A stretch of 64,000 nucleotides of DNA, from NCBI RefSeq assembly GCF_001189915.1, contig NZ_LFLS01000009.1, positions 1 to 64,000 of the forward strand. Direction: 5' to 3'. The stretch's first letter is position 1, and each line of letters starts with the position of its first letter. A program made the translations under genes and the position numbers. Under the pieces are notes generated by a model that made no database searches, was not told the origin of the DNA, and was given only the letters and a program-made list of their open reading frames with translations. This DNA comes from Herbaspirillum autotrophicum (GTDB lineage Bacteria; Pseudomonadota; Gammaproteobacteria; Burkholderiales; Burkholderiaceae_D). Shown one piece after another: positions 16,127-25,184 of this stretch.

Positions 16127-18229
16127 ATGAAGCAGAATAAGAACAGGAATGGCAACGTGCATATACATAGACGGAGTGGGGGCAGTGCCGGCTGGCGCAA
16201 CTGGCTTGCCCGCGCATTGCTGTTGACGCTGATGCTGATCGGCAGTGTTGCACTGGCACAACTGAAACCGGTGTTGTTGCAACAGGGGCGCATCGATTTG
16301 TCGGACCATGCCACCAGTCTGGTTGATCGCAGCGGCAAGCTGACCATTGCCGAGGTCATGCAAGCGGCAACTGCCGGGCGCTTTCGGTCGCAGCCGGATG
16401 TCTTGCATCAATATAACGATGGTACGGTGATCTGGCTGCGCATGACCGTGCAGCAAGCCGCGCCGCAAGCGCGCGAATGGTGGCTGGAAGTGCAGACGCC
16501 GGCCGCGGTTGAGCAACAAGCGTTTTATCAGCCGGGAACGTTGACCGTGTATCTGCCGCAAGCCGATGGCACCGTGCGTTCATCGGCGCAAGCCGGGCCC
16601 GGACTGTTTCCGCTGACCGCCACCGAATATCGCAATCCGCTGTTCAGTGTGGCGCTGGCGGATGCGCAGCCCTACACCTTTTATCTGCAGTTCAAAACCG
16701 GTTACGGGCCGGTAAAGGAAGTCGTCTTGTGGCAACCGGGCGCGTATGCAAAAGCGGTCGCGTTCGAAGAACTGATTTGGGGTGTCTATATCGGCATCTG
16801 TCTGATGCTGGTGCTCACCAGTATCTGGTTCGAACGCGCCATTCGCGACGGCGTCTATCTGGCGTTTTCTGCATATGTCGGCAGTGTGATGCTGATGACC
16901 TTGCCGGATACCGGCTTGCTGCGCCAGTATTTTGGTGCGGCGTATACGGTCGAACTGAATTACCTGCGTTTCTTCGGGCTGGCGCTGGGAGCGGTGGCGT
17001 GCATTGAATTCTTTTTCCGTTTCATCAACATGCGCGAAATCAATCCGCGACTGACGCGCTGCTATCTGTGGTCGCTGCGCGGCTTTGCGTTGCTGGCAGC
17101 GATCATTGCGATGGCCGGCTACTTTCCTGAAGCCGGCCAACTGCTGTCGTTCGGCATGACGTTCGTGATCGGGCCATCGGCGATTCTGATCTTGTTCAAG
17201 CACGTACTGCGTGGCAGCAATGACATACGCATGCCGTTTTTCGTGACGGCATTGCTGTTTACCCTCTCCATCATGGTGCAGTTCTTTGCGGTCAACGGCT
17301 ATATTGGCGACGGCAATCTGGTCGATTATTCGTCGGTCTGCTTTTCCGTGATTTTCTTTCTGACGATTTATTACGCTGTCAGCAAGCGTTATCAGCGCAT
17401 GCGCGAGGCGACTGAAGCGGCGCAGGGCAAGATGCTGGAAATGGTGCGCAGTTCCGAGCGCGATCTGGAGCGCCAGGTGGCCGCGCGCACACAGGATTTG
17501 CTGCAAGCGATGGATGAAGTGGAGCGGGCCTTGTCGCTGGAGCGCGCAGCCTACGAAGAGCAGCGGCAATTCATTGCCATGGTGTCGCATGAATTGCGCA
17601 CGCCACTGGCAGTGATCGATGCCGCCGCGCAAAACATGGCGCGCGAAGAAATGCATGCCTCGTCGAAGACGCCGGTGCGCCTTGAAAAAATCAAGCGCGC
17701 TACCGAGCGTCTGACGTCGCTGTTCGGCCACTACCTGAGCAATCACCGGCTGGATACATTTTCACAAGGCGTGCAAACCGCCGACGTGGCATTGCGACCA
17801 TTGCTCGAAGACGCGGTGCAAATGTCGAAGCCGCTGGCAGAGAGTCATCAGTTCCTGATCGAGACGGCGACCATGCCGGAATGGATTCGCGCCGATCCGG
17901 ACTTGTTGCGTCTGATCCTGGGCACGCTGGTCGACAATGCCGTGAAATATACCCCGGGCGGAACCCGAATCACATTGGCTGCGCGTGCTGCCGCGCATGG
18001 CTGGCATATCGACATTGCCGATACCGGCGCCGGTATTGCGGACGACGAAAAAACGCAGATCTTTGAACGTTACTATCGCGGCCGGGCGGCCGGCAGCAGT
18101 GTCGGCACCGGTCTCGGCTTGTCGTTGGCGCGGCACTTGCTGGAACGTCAGGGCGGGACGCTGACGTTGCTGGAAACGGCCGGGCCGGGTGCCACCTTCA
18201 GAATTTTTTTACCGCAAACCGTCGCCTGA
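16127..18229 (+). CDS. 7TMR-DISM membrane sensor histidine kinase
   Basis: An inner-membrane sensor kinase of about 700 residues. A signal anchor (ALLLTLMLIGSVALAQ) precedes a periplasmic DISMED2 beta-domain of about 150 residues. Seven transmembrane helices of the 7TMR-DISM type follow, then a coiled coil. HisKA carries the phosphorylated histidine in MVSHELRTPLAVID (H488), and the HATPase domain has DNAVKYTPGG, DTGAGIADDE and GTGLGLSLARHLL. No receiver domain is present and no response-regulator gene is adjacent, so it is an orphan kinase. The start is uncertain: ATG 16127 and GTG 16157 are both plausible. Confidence 0.88.
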   Translation: MKQNKNRNGNVHIHRRSGGSAGWRNWLARALLLTLMLIGSVALAQLKPVLLQQGRIDLSDHATSLVDRSGKLTIAEVMQAATAGRFRSQPDVLHQYNDGTVIWLRMTVQQAAPQAREWWLEVQTPAAVEQQAFYQPGTLTVYLPQADGTVRSSAQAGPGLFPLTATEYRNPLFSVALADAQPYTFYLQFKTGYGPVKEVVLWQPGAYAKAVAFEELIWGVYIGICLMLVLTSIWFERAIRDGVYLAFSAYVGSVMLMTLPDTGLLRQYFGAAYTVELNYLRFFGLALGAVACIEFFFRFINMREINPRLTRCYLWSLRGFALLAAIIAMAGYFPEAGQLLSFGMTFVIGPSAILILFKHVLRGSNDIRMPFFVTALLFTLSIMVQFFAVNGYIGDGNLVDYSSVCFSVIFFLTIYYAVSKRYQRMREATEAAQGKMLEMVRSSERDLERQVAARTQDLLQAMDEVERALSLERAAYEEQRQFIAMVSHELRTPLAVIDAAAQNMAREEMHASSKTPVRLEKIKRATERLTSLFGHYLSNHRLDTFSQGVQTADVALRPLLEDAVQMSKPLAESHQFLIETATMPEWIRADPDLLRLILGTLVDNAVKYTPGGTRITLAARAAAHGWHIDIADTGAGIADDEKTQIFERYYRGRAAGSSVGTGLGLSLARHLLERQGGTLTLLETAGPGATFRIFLPQTVA

Positions 18230-18242
18230 ATGGCGGCGCGAA

Positions 18243-18716
18243 ATGTCATTGCCGATGCGTGAACACATACAGATCAGAGAAACCGTCGCCGCAGAAATGC
18301 CGCGTGATTTATTGTTGCAGGCCGATCCGTCAACGGCCAGGGTCAATGCCTGTTTGCACAATGCCAGATGTTTTGTCGGCGAGATCGATGCCGACATCGT
18401 CGGCGTATATCTGTTGCAGGCAACAGCGCCGGAGGTCTGGGAGTTGATGAATATCTCGGTGCATGCGGCGTTCCAGATGCAAGGTGTCGGCAGCGCCATG
18501 TTGCGGCACGCGATTGCCACCGCCGGTGCGGCCGGTGCGATTCGTCTGGAAGTCGGCACCGGCAGTTTTGGCTATCAGTTGGGTTTTTATCAGCGTCACG
18601 GATTTCGGGTGACGGCAATCGCGCAGGATTTTTTCCTGACACATTATGACGAACCCATTCATGAAGATGGCATTCAGCTCAAAGACATGCTCCGGTTGAC
18701 GCTGGAATTGCGCTGA
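18243..18716 (+). CDS. GNAT-family N-acetyltransferase
   Basis: A 157-residue single-domain GNAT. The acetyl-CoA-binding motif A is seen in MNISVHAAFQMQGVGSAMLRHAIATA (Q/RxxGxG/A as QGVGSA). The later segment FYQRHGFRVT is the usual motif B end. The acceptor substrate is unknown. ATG 18243 lies 13 bases after the stop codon of the sensor kinase, so the two may be co-transcribed. An ATG at 18255 is an alternative start. Confidence 0.8.
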   Translation: MSLPMREHIQIRETVAAEMPRDLLLQADPSTARVNACLHNARCFVGEIDADIVGVYLLQATAPEVWELMNISVHAAFQMQGVGSAMLRHAIATAGAAGAIRLEVGTGSFGYQLGFYQRHGFRVTAIAQDFFLTHYDEPIHEDGIQLKDMLRLTLELR

Positions 18717-18740
18717 GGTTGAATTCTGCCGCGCGTTTTT

Positions 18741-19712
18741 TCAAGTTGGCGGCAGTTCGCCGAGGCGCACGCCATTCTTTTTCTTGCGATAGGCATCCCG
18801 GTTGTGGGCGCTGGCTCTGGCAAGGATGCCGCGCAACCATTCATGCGCGCTGGAGCGATGGGTGCGTTCGTGCCATAACTGGTAGAAGCGCATTTCAGGG
18901 AAGGCAATCGGTGCTTCGACGGTTTTCAGCGGCAGGAAATTTTCGTAGTAATTGGCAAAGTGACGGCTGGTGGTGAAAACCAGATCTGAATTCACGAGCA
19001 GATAGGGTGCCATGCTGAAGAATGGCAAGGTGATGATCGCATTGCGCGTCAGCCGGCGGCTGGCGAGGTAGCTGTCAATCACGCCACGGTGTGCATTGGA
19101 GTAGGGCTGCGGCACGATATGCGCGGCGTTCAGATAATCGGTCTGGCTCATGTTGTCGGACAGCGGATTGTTTTTCCCGACCAGGCACACCACATCATCT
19201 TCCAGCAAGATCGACAGATGCAACTGCGGCGGCGGGTTGTGCCAGTTGCTGATGACCAGATCAAGTTCGCCGTCGGCCAATGCCGTTTCGTAATCGAGTT
19301 CGCGTCCCAGTGGAATCAGTGACAGCCGTGTCAGCGGTGCTTCGCGCCGCATGTGTTCGACCACTTCACCGACAAAGGTGGCAATCAGGAAGTCAGCGAC
19401 GCCGATACGGAACTCACGTTGTGAGGTGGCGGGCACGTAATCGCTGGGCTCTTCCATCATGCGCGCGGTTTCTGCCAGGATCACCCGTGCCGATATCACC
19501 AGTTCCAGCGCCCGCGCGGTCGGGATCATTTGTCCCTTTTCGCGTGCCAGCAGCGGATCGCCAAACATTTCCCGCAAGCGTTTCAGGACCGCGCTGATCG
19601 CCGGTTGCGACTGGTTCAGCTTCATGGCCGCACGCGACACGCTGCGCTCCACGATCAGGGTCTCCAGAACGCGTAACAGGAAGGTGTCCAGAGGATCGGT
19701 GGATCGAGACAT
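18741..19712 (-). CDS. LysR-family regulator, divergent from the ureide cluster
   Basis: A 323-residue LysR protein of the NodD/LeuO-like, PBP2_Nac-type style. The HTH is RSVSRAAMKLNQSQPAISAVLKRLREMFGDPLL. The effector domain starts at about residue 90 with REFRIGVADFL. ATG 19712 starts at the usual distance before the HTH; an upstream in-frame extension to 19850 has no domain support. It is divergent from uraD with a 247-base intergenic region, so it is the likely regulator of the uraD-transporter-amidohydrolase genes. Confidence 0.87.
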   Translation of the reverse strand: MSRSTDPLDTFLLRVLETLIVERSVSRAAMKLNQSQPAISAVLKRLREMFGDPLLAREKGQMIPTARALELVISARVILAETARMMEEPSDYVPATSQREFRIGVADFLIATFVGEVVEHMRREAPLTRLSLIPLGRELDYETALADGELDLVISNWHNPPPQLHLSILLEDDVVCLVGKNNPLSDNMSQTDYLNAAHIVPQPYSNAHRGVIDSYLASRRLTRNAIITLPFFSMAPYLLVNSDLVFTTSRHFANYYENFLPLKTVEAPIAFPEMRFYQLWHERTHRSSAHEWLRGILARASAHNRDAYRKKKNGVRLGELPPT

Positions 19713-19959
19713 GGGTGCCGGAATCAATAAAAGAAATGGTTGCCGCCAGCCGTTTGCCTGCATGTTGTCATGGTGCACCGGAGCGATGAGGAACCGTATA
19801 GGATTTTTGTTATTTTGTATATAGCACATCAAACATTGTGCGCGGCTCAAGGCCTCTCTAGTATCGCTGTTGGCAGATCAGGCTTGTCGCGGACGTCGCA
19901 CCGACGCGGATGATTCGCGCTGCATGATATTTTGACAAGGCACAAGAGGAGGCTTGCGG

Positions 19960-20499
19960 ATGGATCTGAATGCAGTAAATGCCATGACGGCAGAAAACTT
20001 TGTTGCTACCTTCGGTGGCGTGTTCGAACATTCTCCCTGGGTGGCGCAGGAAACCTGCAAGGTGCGCCCGTTTGCCTCGGTGGAGCAAATGCACGGCGCC
20101 ATGTTCAATGCAGTGCGCACCGCACCGCACGCGAAAATTCATACTTTGCTCGCGATGCACCCGGATCTGGCTGGCAAGGAAGCCCGGGAGGGCAGCATGA
20201 CCAGCAGTTCGGTGGCCGAGCAAGCCAGTGCCAGACTCGATGCCTTGTCAGCGCCGGAGATGCGCAAGATGAGCGAGCTCAACGCAGCTTATCGCACGCG
20301 GCACAATTTCCCGTTCATCATCGCGGTCAGGAATTATTCCAAGGAAGAAATATTTGCCGAATTCGAGCGGCGTTTGCAGCACGATTCGATGACCGAATTC
20401 AGCAATGCGCTGGAACAGATTTCCGACATTGTCGGCATGCGCCTGGAACGCATTTTCGCGAATGGAAAAACGTCTGCGCCGGTACTGGCAAGCGTGTAA
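19960..20499 (+). CDS. uraD: 2-oxo-4-hydroxy-4-carboxy-5-ureidoimidazoline (OHCU) decarboxylase
   Basis: A 179-residue helical enzyme that decarboxylates OHCU to S-allantoin, the last step of urate oxidation. Family signatures are FVATFGGVFEHSPWVAQ at the N-terminus, MHPDLAGKEA with the active-site His near residue 68, and LNAAYRTRHNFPFIIAVRN. ATG 19960 is seven bases after an AAGAGGAGG ribosome site; a TTG six bases earlier is too close to it. It heads a four-gene plus-strand run. Uricase and HIU hydrolase genes are not in the window. Confidence 0.93.
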   Translation: MDLNAVNAMTAENFVATFGGVFEHSPWVAQETCKVRPFASVEQMHGAMFNAVRTAPHAKIHTLLAMHPDLAGKEAREGSMTSSSVAEQASARLDALSAPEMRKMSELNAAYRTRHNFPFIIAVRNYSKEEIFAEFERRLQHDSMTEFSNALEQISDIVGMRLERIFANGKTSAPVLASV

Positions 20500-20571
20500 T
20501 TGCAGCAGGCAGCAGGCAAGGCAATACATCAAATCATAAGTGCAAAAAATTTGCACAACAGGAGACACATC

Positions 20572-21912
20572 ATGACAAGCGCGCAAACCGATCGGGCCGG
20601 CACTCTCAATGAAAAGAGTGAACAGGACCGGCTGTACCGGAAAATCACCTGGCGTCTGATTCCGTTCCTCGCCACGTTGTGGGTGCTGGCGTGGATCGAC
20701 CGGGTCAATATCGGTTTCGCCAAACTGGCGATGCTCAACGACTTGCAGTTTTCCGACACGGTGTACGGTCTCGGTGCCGGCATATTCTTTCTGGGCTATT
20801 TCTTGTTTGAAGTGCCGAGCAACATGTTGCTGGTCAAGATCGGCGCCAGAAAAACCATTGCCCGCATCACCATCGGCTGGGGCATCGTCAGCATTCTGAT
20901 GTTGTTCACCAAGACGCCGACCCAGTTCTATTGCCTGCGTTTCATGCTGGGCGTATTCGAGGCCGGCTTTTATCCCGGCATCATTCTGTATCTGACTTAC
21001 TGGTTTCCCAGCCAGCGTCGTTCGCGCGCCTTCGGTCTGTTCATGTCGGCGTCGGCGGTGGCCGGCATCATCGGCGGTCCGATTGCCGGTGTCATCATGT
21101 CGACCATGAACGGTTTCCATAACCTGCATGGCTGGCAATGGCTGTTCTTGCTGGAAGGTATTCCTTCGGTGGTGGCCGGTATCGTCACCTTGTTTTATCT
21201 GACCGATAAGCCGGCCCAGGCGCACTGGCTGACAGCGCAAGAACAGGCGCAGGTGCAACGCGATCTGGATCAGGATGCAGCGGTCGCCGGTCCGCGTGAT
21301 CACAGCTTTCTGGCCAGCCTGCGCAATCCCAAGCTGTGGGTGCTGGTAGCGATTTATTTTTGCATCATCGCCGCCAATTCCACGCTGACATTCTGGTCGC
21401 CCAGTATCGTCAAGGATATGGGTGTCAGCAATCCCTTGCATATCGGTTTGCTGATCGGACTGATGTATATCTTTGGCGCCGTCGGCATGATCGGCAACGG
21501 TTTTCTGGCGGATAAAAGCGGCAAGAACAATTTGCACTGTGCCGCCGGCGCATTGATTGGCGCGACGGCCATGGTCGTGACGGCGCTGGTGACACATAAT
21601 CCGGTACTGGCCTTTGTGGCGCTGACGCTGGCGGTGTTCGGCACCATGAGTGCGATTCCGGTGTTCTGGCAATTGCCCAACATGTATGTCTCCGGGGCTG
21701 CCGCAGCGGGCGGCGTGGCGATGATCAATTCGATTGCCAACCTGGCCGGCTTTGGTGCGCCGTATGCAATGGGTGTACTCAAGGATTCCGGCGCCGGTAT
21801 TTCCGCCGGCTTGCTGGGGGTTGCTGCGGTCGAAGCATTGGGCGCGTTGCTGATCCTGGTGATGATCCGCAACAAGCGTGAGCCGCAGGCAGTTGCTGCG
21901 GTGGCGCACTGA
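20572..21912 (+). CDS. MFS transporter, anion:cation symporter family
   Basis: A 446-residue transporter with about 12 helices. It has the ACS-family hallmarks of tartrate/phthalate/allantoate-type permeases: WRLIPFLATLWVLAWIDRVNIGFAKLAML near the N-terminus and RFMLGVFEAGFYPGIILYLTYWFP in helix 4/5. Its place between uraD and an allantoate-amidohydrolase-like gene suggests it imports allantoin, allantoate or a related ureide; this is inference. ATG 20572 has a GGAG site. The stop codon overlaps the start of the next gene by one base. Confidence 0.87.
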   Translation: MTSAQTDRAGTLNEKSEQDRLYRKITWRLIPFLATLWVLAWIDRVNIGFAKLAMLNDLQFSDTVYGLGAGIFFLGYFLFEVPSNMLLVKIGARKTIARITIGWGIVSILMLFTKTPTQFYCLRFMLGVFEAGFYPGIILYLTYWFPSQRRSRAFGLFMSASAVAGIIGGPIAGVIMSTMNGFHNLHGWQWLFLLEGIPSVVAGIVTLFYLTDKPAQAHWLTAQEQAQVQRDLDQDAAVAGPRDHSFLASLRNPKLWVLVAIYFCIIAANSTLTFWSPSIVKDMGVSNPLHIGLLIGLMYIFGAVGMIGNGFLADKSGKNNLHCAAGALIGATAMVVTALVTHNPVLAFVALTLAVFGTMSAIPVFWQLPNMYVSGAAAAGGVAMINSIANLAGFGAPYAMGVLKDSGAGISAGLLGVAAVEALGALLILVMIRNKREPQAVAAVAH

Positions 21913-23222
21913 TGGATTTGCCTGCCGTGGTTCAACAGCCGCCCATGATGAAACAGTTGCACGATGCTGCGCCGGGCGACGATGCCGGCCTTCTCGGCCA
22001 GCGCATCATGGCACATGCCCGGGTATTGTCTGCGCATACCGAAACGGCGGGCATGATGACCCGCACTTACCTCACCGCCGCGCATCACGGCGCTGCCGCA
22101 CAACTCAGTGCCTGGATGCAGGAAGCCGGCATGCAGGTGAGACGCGATGCTGCCGGCAACGTGATCGGGCGCTACGAAGGCAACGTCGCCGGCGCCCCGG
22201 CCTTGATCACCGGTTCGCATTTCGATACCGTCAGAAATGGCGGCATCTACGACGGTAACCTTGGCGTGCTGTTGCCGATTGCCAGCATCGCGCAATGGCA
22301 TGCGCAAGGCAAGCGCTTCGATCACGCGATTGAAGTCATCGGTTTTGCCGAAGAAGAGGGTGTGCGCTTCAAGGCCACCCTGCTTGGCAGTCGCGCGGTA
22401 GCGGGTACCTTTGATCAACGCGTGCTGGAGAATCAGGATGCGGCCGGCATCAGCATGCGAGCCGCCATTGACGGCGCGGGTCTCGGTTTCAGCAGCACCG
22501 ATATTCCGGCTGCGGCATACCGGCCGGAACAGGTCCTGGGTTTTGTTGAGGTCCATATCGAACAGGGACCGGTGCTGCTCGACGCCGGTCTGGCACTTGG
22601 TGTCGTCACCGCAATTTCCGGTGCCAGCCGGTTTTTGATCGAGATCAGCGGGGTAGCCGGTCATGCCGGCACGGTGCCGATGGCGTTGCGTCAGGATGCG
22701 GCCATGGCAGCCGCCGAAATCGGTTTGTATATCGAGCGCCGCTGCAGCGGCAGCGCCGGGCTGGTGGGAACCGTGGGGCAGTTTGATATTCCCGATGGCG
22801 CGGCCAATGTGGTGCCGGGACGCGCCAGATTTTCCATCGATATCCGTGCCAGTGACGATGCGGTGCGGGCGGCCGCGGTCGATGATGTGTTGCAGGCGAT
22901 CACTGGCATTGCCGCCCGTCGCCGGGTGCAGGCCGCGATCCGCAAGACGCATGAAGCGCCCGGCGTGCCCTGCGCCGCATGGCTGCAACAGCGTTGGGAG
23001 CAAGCCGTCCGGCGGTGCGGCTTTCCGCTGTATCATTTGCCTTCAGGCGCCGGACATGACGCCATGGCGATGGCCGCCATTACCGATGTTGCCATGTTGT
23101 TCGTGCGCTGCGGTAACGGTGGCATTTCACACAATCCGCTGGAAACCATGAGCGCGCAGGATGCTGCCGCCGCAGCCCAGGTGTTTTCAGCATTGGTGGA
23201 GCACTTTGAAGTCAGTGCCTGA
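21912..23222 (+). CDS. Zn-dependent amidohydrolase, allantoate amidohydrolase / N-carbamoylase type
   Basis: A 436-residue M20-fold hydrolase of the AllC/HyuC group, which releases ammonia and CO2 from allantoate or N-carbamoyl compounds. The metal-binding segments are GSHFDTVRNGGIYDGNLGVL (His and Asp), GFAEEEGVRF (the EE pair) and the late GAGHDAMAMA. FVEVHIEQGPVL is the typical dimerisation-domain entry. Context with uraD favours allantoate as substrate, but carbamoyl-amino-acid hydrolases share these motifs. Confidence 0.87.
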   Translation: MDLPAVVQQPPMMKQLHDAAPGDDAGLLGQRIMAHARVLSAHTETAGMMTRTYLTAAHHGAAAQLSAWMQEAGMQVRRDAAGNVIGRYEGNVAGAPALITGSHFDTVRNGGIYDGNLGVLLPIASIAQWHAQGKRFDHAIEVIGFAEEEGVRFKATLLGSRAVAGTFDQRVLENQDAAGISMRAAIDGAGLGFSSTDIPAAAYRPEQVLGFVEVHIEQGPVLLDAGLALGVVTAISGASRFLIEISGVAGHAGTVPMALRQDAAMAAAEIGLYIERRCSGSAGLVGTVGQFDIPDGAANVVPGRARFSIDIRASDDAVRAAAVDDVLQAITGIAARRRVQAAIRKTHEAPGVPCAAWLQQRWEQAVRRCGFPLYHLPSGAGHDAMAMAAITDVAMLFVRCGNGGISHNPLETMSAQDAAAAAQVFSALVEHFEVSA

Positions 23223-23260
23223 GCACTTCATTTCTGTATTTACGAGACCTTATTGTTAAC

Positions 23261-24496
23261 ATGACTGATGCCAATCTGAAGAACCGTTTGAGTACCTGGA
23301 TCGACGCCCATTTCGAAGAAGAAGTGACATTCTTGCAAGAGGTGGTCCGCATTCCCACCGATACGCCGCCCGGCAATAACGCGCCGCATGCCGAAGCGGT
23401 AGCCGGCATGATCGATGCCTTGGGCTGGGCAGTGGAAAAATATCCGGTGCCGGAACAAGTGGTCAAGGATTACGGCATGCAAAGCATCACCAATCTGATC
23501 GTGCGCCGCCGCTATGCCGATCAAGGCCCGGTGCTGGCCTTGAATGCCCATGGCGACGTAGTGCCGCCGGGCGACGGCTGGAGCAAGCCGCCGTATGGCG
23601 GCGTGATCGAAAACGGCCGCATGTATGGCCGCGCCACGGCGGTGTCGAAGTCTGACTTCGCCACGTATCTGTTTGCGGTGCGCGCACTGGAAGCGCTTGG
23701 CGTTCCGCTCAGGGGCGCAGTCGAACTGCATTTCACTTACGATGAAGAATTCGGCGGTTTGCTGGGGCCGGGCTGGTTGCTGGAACACAAACTGACACAG
23801 CCGGATTATCTGATCGGCGCCGGCTTCAGTTATAACGTCGTGACTGCCCATAATGCCTGCCTGCAATTCGAGGTCTCGGTGTTGGGCAAGGCCACCCATG
23901 GTTCGGCGCCGGATACCGGGCACGATGCGATGCATGCCGCCAGCGAAGTATTGCGGGCGATCTACGCCAAGGTGCCGGCGTTGAAGAACATCCGCTCCAA
24001 GGTCGCCGGCATTACGCATCCGACCATGATCGTGGGCCGCATTGACGGCGGCACCAATACCAATGTGGTGGCCGGCAAGGTAACGCTGAAAATCGACCGC
24101 CGCATGATTCCCGAAGAAGATCCGACCCAGGTGGAGCAAGAGGTGCGCACACTGATTGAACAGTCGGTCGCCGGTCTGCCCGGAATCAAGGTCGAGATCA
24201 AGCGGCTGTTGCTGGCGCGTGCGCTGCGGCCGCTGCCGGGGCACGAGCGGCTGGCCGGCAGTCTGCGCGAGAATGCCCGCGCCGTATCGGGCGAGGATAT
24301 TACCGACAATGGTTCGCCGTTGTATACCGACGCCCGCTTGTACGGCGAGCACGGCATTCCATGCGCACTGTATGGCGCCGGGCCGCGTACCGTACTGGAA
24401 TCGAATGCCAAGCAAGCCGACGAACATCTGGTGCTGGAAGATTTGCGACTGGCAACCAAGGTGGTTGCCATGACCTTGCTGGATTTTCTCGGCTGA
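23261..24496 (+). CDS. M20-family metallohydrolase (ArgE/DapE/CPG2-like)
   Basis: A 411-residue zinc hydrolase. The catalytic domain has NAHGDVVPPGDGW (metal His and adjacent Asp), TYDEEFGG (catalytic and metal-binding glutamates) and a central lid domain with KATHGSAPDTGHDAMHAASEV. Close homologues are annotated as peptidases, ArgE-like deacylases or ureidoglycolate-type hydrolases. Its position at the end of the ureide run, 38 bases after the amidohydrolase, suggests a related C-N bond cleavage. The substrate is not decided by sequence. Confidence 0.83.
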   Translation: MTDANLKNRLSTWIDAHFEEEVTFLQEVVRIPTDTPPGNNAPHAEAVAGMIDALGWAVEKYPVPEQVVKDYGMQSITNLIVRRRYADQGPVLALNAHGDVVPPGDGWSKPPYGGVIENGRMYGRATAVSKSDFATYLFAVRALEALGVPLRGAVELHFTYDEEFGGLLGPGWLLEHKLTQPDYLIGAGFSYNVVTAHNACLQFEVSVLGKATHGSAPDTGHDAMHAASEVLRAIYAKVPALKNIRSKVAGITHPTMIVGRIDGGTNTNVVAGKVTLKIDRRMIPEEDPTQVEQEVRTLIEQSVAGLPGIKVEIKRLLLARALRPLPGHERLAGSLRENARAVSGEDITDNGSPLYTDARLYGEHGIPCALYGAGPRTVLESNAKQADEHLVLEDLRLATKVVAMTLLDFLG

Positions 24497-24511
24497 TTTC
24501 GCAATTGCTCA

Positions 24512-24572
24512 CGCAATCGATTACGCAACCGATTACGCAACCGATTATGCAACCGGTCACCTGACCGGTTGC
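24512..24572 (+). repeat. Tandem 12-base repeat ending in a perfect hairpin
   Basis: Three 12-base units (CGCAATCGATTA, then CGCAACCGATTA twice) fill 24512-24547. A fourth partial unit runs into a perfect 11-base inverted repeat, GCAACCGGTCA / TGACCGGTTGC (24549-24559 and 24562-24572). There is no T-tract. It lies just after the M20 gene stop and before a convergent gene, so it may act as a transcription or mRNA-3'-end barrier. Confidence 0.8.
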
Positions 24573-24629
24573 GTGTGTCGCGAGGGCATCTGATGGCTGG
24601 CAGTGCAATGCTGCCAGACCATCAGCAGT

Positions 24630-25124
24630 TCAGAGGGTGCGTACCACTTCCACCAGTTGATCCAGCGCCTTGCCCCATCCTTCACGAAATCCCATGGCTT
24701 CATGTTTTGCCTTGTCCGCGGGATTGCTGTGGATGGCAAAGGCGCTGTATTTAGTGCCATTGCCATGCGGCTCCAGAACGATCATGGCGGTGATGGCCAG
24801 CACACCGGGACCTGCTGCCACCGGCCGGTAACCCGGCCCCAGCACGGTAGTCCAAACCAGCCGCTGATTTTCCACCACTTCCAGATAGCAGCCCAGATTG
24901 GGAAATTCCATGCCTTCCGGTGACCGCATCATCGTTTGAAATTTGCCGCCCGGACGCAAATCGATGTCACAGGCGACCGTGGTCCACGGCGCCGGCGTGA
25001 ACCAGCGCAAGATCAGTTCCGGCGTGGTCCAGGCTTTCCAGATCAAGGCCGGAGGGACGTCGACGATACGTTCGAACGTGAGGTCGAGGGCGGGATCGAA
25101 ATGCTGCGCGAATGCATTGGTCAT
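24630..25124 (-). CDS. SRPBCC/AHSA1-type protein
   Basis: A 164-residue START/Bet v1-like protein of the AHSA1 family. Seen are LDLTFERIVDVPPALIWKAWTTPELILRWF at the N-terminus, the central DLRPGGKFQTMMRSPEG, and a C-terminal helix starting at GFREGWGKALDQLVEVV. These are small hydrophobic-pocket proteins; no reaction can be assigned. It is the third of three close minus-strand genes (VOC, GST, AHSA1), 60 bases after the GST gene. Confidence 0.85.
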   Translation of the reverse strand: MTNAFAQHFDPALDLTFERIVDVPPALIWKAWTTPELILRWFTPAPWTTVACDIDLRPGGKFQTMMRSPEGMEFPNLGCYLEVVENQRLVWTTVLGPGYRPVAAGPGVLAITAMIVLEPHGNGTKYSAFAIHSNPADKAKHEAMGFREGWGKALDQLVEVVRTL

Positions 25125-25184
25125 TGTTGGTCTCCTGTTTATTTTGCAGCGGGAAGTTGGTTCCCGCCATCGGCTCAGTCAGCT

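Noticed and set aside
20248-21909. 553-codon minus-strand frame across uraD and the MFS gene
   Set aside because: It overlaps two clear genes. Its translation is a low-complexity His/Gln/Asp/Arg mix, with no ribosome site that would favour it.
24512-24572. CRISPR-like array
   Set aside because: Units of 12 bases are contiguous with no spacers, and no cas genes are nearby.
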